Shown here one piece after another: positions 5,246 to 8,029 of a DNA stretch of 8,029 bases. Both the position numbers and the translations under genes were made by a program. Source of the DNA: an uncultured Bacilli bacterium (GTDB lineage: Bacteria > Bacillota_I > Bacilli_A > RF39 > UBA660); assembly GCA_947591565.1 (NCBI GenBank), contig CANQDH010000041.1, forward strand, positions 1 through 8,029. The letters run 5' to 3'. How positions within the stretch are numbered: position 1 is the first letter of the stretch; the number at the start of each line of letters is the position of its first letter. A model generated the notes under the pieces. That model was not told the DNA's origin, did no database searches, and worked only from the letters and a program-made list of their open reading frames with translations.

Positions 5246-6916
5246 CTAATCTTTATCTTGGAAAGCACTTCCACCAATAAATTCTCTTAAAACAGAATCA
5301 GCGGGAACACCTTCACTTGGAATAGGTAAAAAATTTCTTAAAAAATTGATAAGTCTTATAGCTTCATGATAAACTTCACTTGTTTCTTCTACAGAAAATA
5401 ATAAAGGTTCAGCATAAGTTTTTAAAACACCAATTTCATAAATAAGGGCTGAATTGACAATCATATCAACATCATCTTGATAAGGGAAAATATATTTTTC
5501 TTCGCCCTCTCTAATTTTTTTCCACTGTTTTAACGTATCTTCAGCATTATAATTACGATATTTATTATCTCTTACAATTCTTCTTAGTTTTCTTGTATCA
5601 CTAGTAAAGATACGATTATGACTATCGACATTAAGCTGTGTAAGTGGTCCAATATATATTTTATATTTATTTTTTCTTTCAATTGACAAAGTTAATTCAT
5701 CATTTAGAGCATGTAAGCCTTCAATAATAATAACTTCATTCGTATCAAGTTTAACATTTTTATTTTTATATTCTCTTTTACCAGTTGCGAAATTATAAGT
5801 AGGTAAATTCGTTGCCTTTCCTGAAACTAAATCAAGTAAACATTTATTAAATAAACTAACATCAATAGCGGTTAGAGATTCAAAATCAGGTTCACCATTT
5901 TTATCAAGTGGTGTTTTATCACGATCTAAGAAAAAATCATCTATCGAAAGACTATAGGGATTCATGCCATTACATTTTAAATATGCTTCTAGCTTTTTAG
6001 CTGTCGTTGTTTTACCACTTGAAGATGGACCAGCAATTAATATAACTTTTATTTTGCCATTTTTTTCTAAGATTTCATCAGCAACTTGCATAAGCTGCTT
6101 ATTATAATGTATCTCGGCAACTCTAATTATTTCATCATATTTTCCGGTTGAAACTCTTTCATTTAAATCAGCCGCATTATTTATTTGACAAGTTCGGCCC
6201 CATTTCGTATACTCTAAAAATTTATCAAAAAGTTTTTTATGATGTTTATAATCTAAAGTAATTTCAGGATTATAAATATCAGGATAACTTAAAACAAGAC
6301 CATTTCCACTTATATGTGTTAATTTAAAATCATCGACAACTTTGGTACTATATGGCATCTCACCATAAAAATAATCATATATATCATCTAAACGATATAA
6401 ATTTATATATGTATTACTTATATATTTTAAAACTTTAGCCTTATCGTACATCTTTTTTTGTTTAAAAAATTTAATCGCATCGAGGCGTGCAACACTAATT
6501 TTCGTAAATTTTAAATCTTCTTTGACAATATTTTTCATTTCTTTTTCAAGTAACTGCTCAATATTATTATCAACATCGACATCATTTATTTCAAAATAAA
6601 ATCCTTTATCAATCGAATATTCGATAACAACATGGGCCTTTTCGCCAAAAATTCTGCGTACAGCTAAAATTAAAATAAATTGTAAACCTCTACTATAAAC
6701 AGAATTTCCAACATAGGAACTACGATCAAAAAAATCGATATCACATTTTTTATTTAATTCCTCACTTAAATCACAAACATCATTATCAATTCGAGCAGCT
6801 AAAATAGGATAATGAAAATACTTTTGATAATTTTTAGAAATATCTATATAAGGAGTATTTTCATCATACTCATCTGTTATTAAATTTCGAAAATTGACAT
6901 TTATTTTTTTTACCAT
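5246..6916 (-). CDS. Nucleoside (uridine-like) kinase with ThrRS-like N-terminus
   Basis: A 556-aa two-part protein of the family usually annotated as nucleoside kinase or uridine kinase in Firmicutes. Residues about 1-60 resemble a TGS domain. Residues about 61-205 resemble the second additional (editing) domain of threonyl-tRNA synthetase: compare LAVRRIF (84-90), SIDKGFYFEI (101-110), RLDAIKFF (144-151), NLYRLDD (172-178), STKVVDDFKL (190-199). The four metal or editing residues appear replaced (by eye R76, F80, F183, M187), so tRNA editing is unlikely. The C-terminal half is a phosphoribulokinase/uridine kinase P-loop domain: Walker A GPSSSGKT (296-303), SIDDFFLDRD (324-333), IIIEGLHAL (396-404), and RRIVRD (445-450) in the likely lid region. 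The true substrate is not certain. AGAGGG precedes the ATG by seven bases. It is the first gene of an operon with gap. Confidence 0.9.
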   Translation of the reverse strand: MVKKINVNFRNLITDEYDENTPYIDISKNYQKYFHYPILAARIDNDVCDLSEELNKKCDIDFFDRSSYVGNSVYSRGLQFILILAVRRIFGEKAHVVIEYSIDKGFYFEINDVDVDNNIEQLLEKEMKNIVKEDLKFTKISVARLDAIKFFKQKKMYDKAKVLKYISNTYINLYRLDDIYDYFYGEMPYSTKVVDDFKLTHISGNGLVLSYPDIYNPEITLDYKHHKKLFDKFLEYTKWGRTCQINNAADLNERVSTGKYDEIIRVAEIHYNKQLMQVADEILEKNGKIKVILIAGPSSSGKTTTAKKLEAYLKCNGMNPYSLSIDDFFLDRDKTPLDKNGEPDFESLTAIDVSLFNKCLLDLVSGKATNLPTYNFATGKREYKNKNVKLDTNEVIIIEGLHALNDELTLSIERKNKYKIYIGPLTQLNVDSHNRIFTSDTRKLRRIVRDNKYRNYNAEDTLKQWKKIREGEEKYIFPYQDDVDMIVNSALIYEIGVLKTYAEPLLFSVEETSEVYHEAIRLINFLRNFLPIPSEGVPADSVLREFIGGSAFQDKD

Positions 6917-6941
6917 TTAATATCCCTCTTATTCTATTTAT

Positions 6942-6970
6942 ATTTTACCAAAAAATATTTATTTTGTCAC
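6942..6970 (-). promoter_or_regulatory. Extended -10 promoter of the kinase-gap operon
   Basis: On the minus strand GTGACA (plus 6965-6970, five of six matches to TTGACA) is followed after 17 bases by TAAAAT (plus 6942-6947, five of six), with TGG immediately before it as an extended -10. The start would be near 6935, giving a very short leader of about 19 bases that is almost only the ribosome site AGAGGG. Confidence 0.7.
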
Positions 6971-6981
6971 ATTTTTTTATG

Positions 6982-6987
6982 TATAAA
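6982..6987 (+). promoter_or_regulatory. Possible clpP -10 box
   Basis: TATAAA is a five-of-six -10 match lying 40 bases before the clpP ATG. The bases at the -35 position (around 6959-6964, TTATTT) match poorly, so this is the best candidate rather than a firm promoter. It would overlap the upstream part of the divergent kinase promoter region. No CtsR heptad repeat or CIRCE element is visible here. Confidence 0.35.
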
Positions 6988-7027
6988 ACAGTATGTTTAC
7001 ATCTATCATATATATAGAGGTGAAAAA

Positions 7028-7597
7028 ATGGCACTTGTTCCAACAGTAATTGAAAGAAGTAGTAATGGTGAAAGAGTTTATGATATATATTCGAGATTAT
7101 TAAAAGACCGTATCATTATTTTAAGTGGGGAAATTGATGATGTTAATGCGAATATCGTCATTGGAGAACTTTTATATCTTGATTCTATTAATAATAATGA
7201 TATTAGTATTTATATTAATTCTCCAGGTGGTAGTGTAACAGCTGGTATGGCGATTTATGATACCATGAATTTTATTAAAAGTGATGTTTCAACGATTTGT
7301 GTTGGTATGGCAGCAAGTATGGGTGCGTTTTTATTATCATCTGGAACGAAAGGTAAACGATTTGCTCTTCCAAATAGTGAAGTAATGATTCATCAGCCAC
7401 TAGGTGGAGCACAAGGACAAGCAACGGAAATCAAAATAGCGGCTGAACGTATTTTAAAACTTAAAGATAAATTAAATAAAATGCTTTCGAAAAATACAGG
7501 TAAAGACCTAAAACAGGTTGAACAAGATACTGAAAGGGATTATTTTTTATCTTCAAAAGAAGCTTTAAACTACGGACTAATAGATAAAATTTTATAA
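7028..7597 (+). CDS. clpP: ATP-dependent Clp protease proteolytic subunit ClpP
   Basis: A 189-aa serine peptidase of the ClpP family, the barrel subunit that works with ClpX or ClpC-type unfoldases to degrade unfolded, ssrA-tagged and regulatory proteins in the cytosol. The catalytic triad is complete: Ser97 in GMAASMGAFLL (93-103), His122 in EVMIHQPLGG (118-127) and Asp171 in TERDYFLSS (168-176). The oxyanion segment NSPGGSVTAGMAIYDTM (64-80) and the N-terminal MALVPTVIERSSNGERVYDIYSRLLKDRI, which forms the axial gate, are typical. The length is normal, without a long propeptide. AGAGGTG lies just before the ATG, fixing the start. It diverges from the kinase-gap operon and is followed by a long hairpin and a co-directional membrane-protein gene. 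No unfoldase gene is in the window. Confidence 0.98.
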   Translation: MALVPTVIERSSNGERVYDIYSRLLKDRIIILSGEIDDVNANIVIGELLYLDSINNNDISIYINSPGGSVTAGMAIYDTMNFIKSDVSTICVGMAASMGAFLLSSGTKGKRFALPNSEVMIHQPLGGAQGQATEIKIAAERILKLKDKLNKMLSKNTGKDLKQVEQDTERDYFLSSKEALNYGLIDKIL

Positions 7598-7658
7598 ATA
7601 ATTAAGAATGGTACATACTAATAATGGTGATTATATGTACTTTCTTAATTATTTTTTT
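7596..7658 (+). terminator. Long hairpin with T tract after clpP, overlapping next gene's start
   Basis: A perfect 13-bp stem (7596-7608 with 7642-7654), one bulged T (7609), a G-T pair, a 7-bp stem (GTACATA 7611-7617 with TATGTAC 7634-7640), a bulged C (7618) and a further TAAT/ATTA pairing close a seven-base loop (7623-7629). T residues run from 7652 to 7658, partly within the stem. It begins at the last bases of the clpP stop codon. The loop and right arm contain the GGTGA ribosome site and ATG of the downstream gene. It can therefore act as a clpP terminator, as a translation block, or both. Confidence 0.65.
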
Positions 7659-8029
7659 GTTTCATCTATTTTGGGCTTTTTATTTGAATCCTTTTTTTAT
7701 ATAACATTTAACTGGGAAGGAAATTCTGGATATCTATTTGGCCCGTGGACACCCGTTTATGGAATTGGAAGTGTCATTATTATCTTTATATATAATTTTC
7801 TAAATAAAAAAATCAAAAATAAGTTAGTAAAATTTATAACTTTTTTTCTAAGTATATCCATTATTTTATCAATAATAGAGTTCATAGGTGGCACTCTAAT
7901 TGAAAATATTTTTCATGAAGTTTTTTGGGATTATAGCAATCATCTTTTAAATATTGGTAAATATGTATCTATTGAAATGGGATTGGTTTGGGGCATCATA
8001 TCTACTTTATTTATTTATCTAATTAAACC
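7635..8029 (+). CDS. CmpB-family multi-spanning membrane protein (partial, 3' end missing)
   Basis: The first 131 residues of a membrane protein cut by the window edge. Motifs match the family annotated as putative ABC transporter permease, CmpB type: an N-terminal helix with SSILGFLFESF (10-20), GYLFGPWTPVYGIGSV (32-47), then IEFIGGTLIENIF (81-93), FWDYSNHLLNIGKYVSIEMGLVWG (97-120, quoted in parts: FWDYS, WG). About four hydrophobic segments are visible (4-24, 43-56, 66-85, 112-130). Despite the name, transport function is not shown for the family and no ATPase gene is nearby. Two starts are possible: ATG 7635 with GGTGA four bases before it, and ATG 7608 with no ribosome site, which would add nine residues. 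The first is chosen because family members begin close to the first helix. Its start region is folded into the post-clpP hairpin. Confidence 0.8.
   Translation, partial: MYFLNYFFVSSILGFLFESFFYITFNWEGNSGYLFGPWTPVYGIGSVIIIFIYNFLNKKIKNKLVKFITFFLSISIILSIIEFIGGTLIENIFHEVFWDYSNHLLNIGKYVSIEMGLVWGIISTLFIYLIK

Noticed and set aside
5233..5277. N-terminal extension of gap by 15 residues
   Set aside because: GAPDH proteins begin right at the Rossmann motif, a good ribosome site precedes the internal ATG, and the extension is the out-of-frame end of the kinase gene.
6917..7027. CtsR or HrcA (CIRCE) operator before clpP
   Set aside because: Neither the tandem GGTCAAA-type heptads nor the TTAGCACTC / GAGTGCTAA inverted repeat is present on either strand.
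1..8029. Mobile element, CRISPR, tRNA, rRNA or riboswitch
   Set aside because: I saw no transposase or integrase motifs, terminal inverted repeats, regularly spaced direct repeats, tRNA cloverleaf or recognisable riboswitch core. The few gaps are under about 210 bases.

Overview
The window looks like chromosome from a low-GC, endospore-lineage member of the Bacillota. The bases are strongly A+T rich (by eye about 70%), Shine-Dalgarno sites are AGGAGG-like, and the genes match Firmicutes families: YutD, YunB, a DUF4015 glycosyl hydrolase, a TGS/ThrRS-like nucleoside kinase and a CmpB-type membrane protein. YunB is a sporulation protein, so the organism or its recent ancestors probably sporulate. 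No reading frame needs TGA read as Trp, so the standard bacterial code fits. I cannot name a genus; an uncultured gut Bacilli/Erysipelotrichia-type lineage is a guess from composition and gene style.

Layout. Left, minus strand (about 88-2123): one transcription unit with a sigma-A-type promoter, a membrane-anchored SH3/DUF4015 putative glycosyl hydrolase, then a yutD-like gene overlapping it by 17 bases, ending in a hairpin terminator whose loop holds the yutD stop codon. Next, divergent on the plus strand (2275-2862), is an unrecognised soluble protein of about 195 aa. It has a weak ribosome site and a seven-codon upstream ORF with a strong one. It converges, with overlapping stop codons, on minus-strand yunB (2859-3644). 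A TTG-started two-CBS-domain protein (3722-4168) diverges from yunB and ends at a strong, probably bidirectional terminator. That terminator is shared with a convergent minus-strand operon (4219-6970): a 556-aa nucleoside kinase-like protein followed 13 bases later by glyceraldehyde-3-phosphate dehydrogenase. Right, plus strand: clpP (7028-7597), then a long hairpin, then the start of a multi-spanning CmpB-family membrane protein that runs off the window.

Functionally this is mostly core or lineage-core chromosome: glycolysis (Gap), proteolysis (ClpP), nucleotide metabolism or RNA-related signalling (the kinase), envelope or spore-associated functions (DUF4015 protein, YunB, CmpB protein) and a small CBS sensor. 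In Bacillus subtilis yutD and yunB also lie close together (recalled, not searched), so their proximity here may be a remnant of an old neighbourhood. I see no mobile element, CRISPR array, tRNA, rRNA or defence system. The points that deserve a second look are regulatory: the hairpin that is both a clpP terminator and a cover over the next gene's start, the short upstream ORF, the kinase with all four ThrRS editing-site residues replaced and coupled to gap, and the unassigned 195-aa protein.
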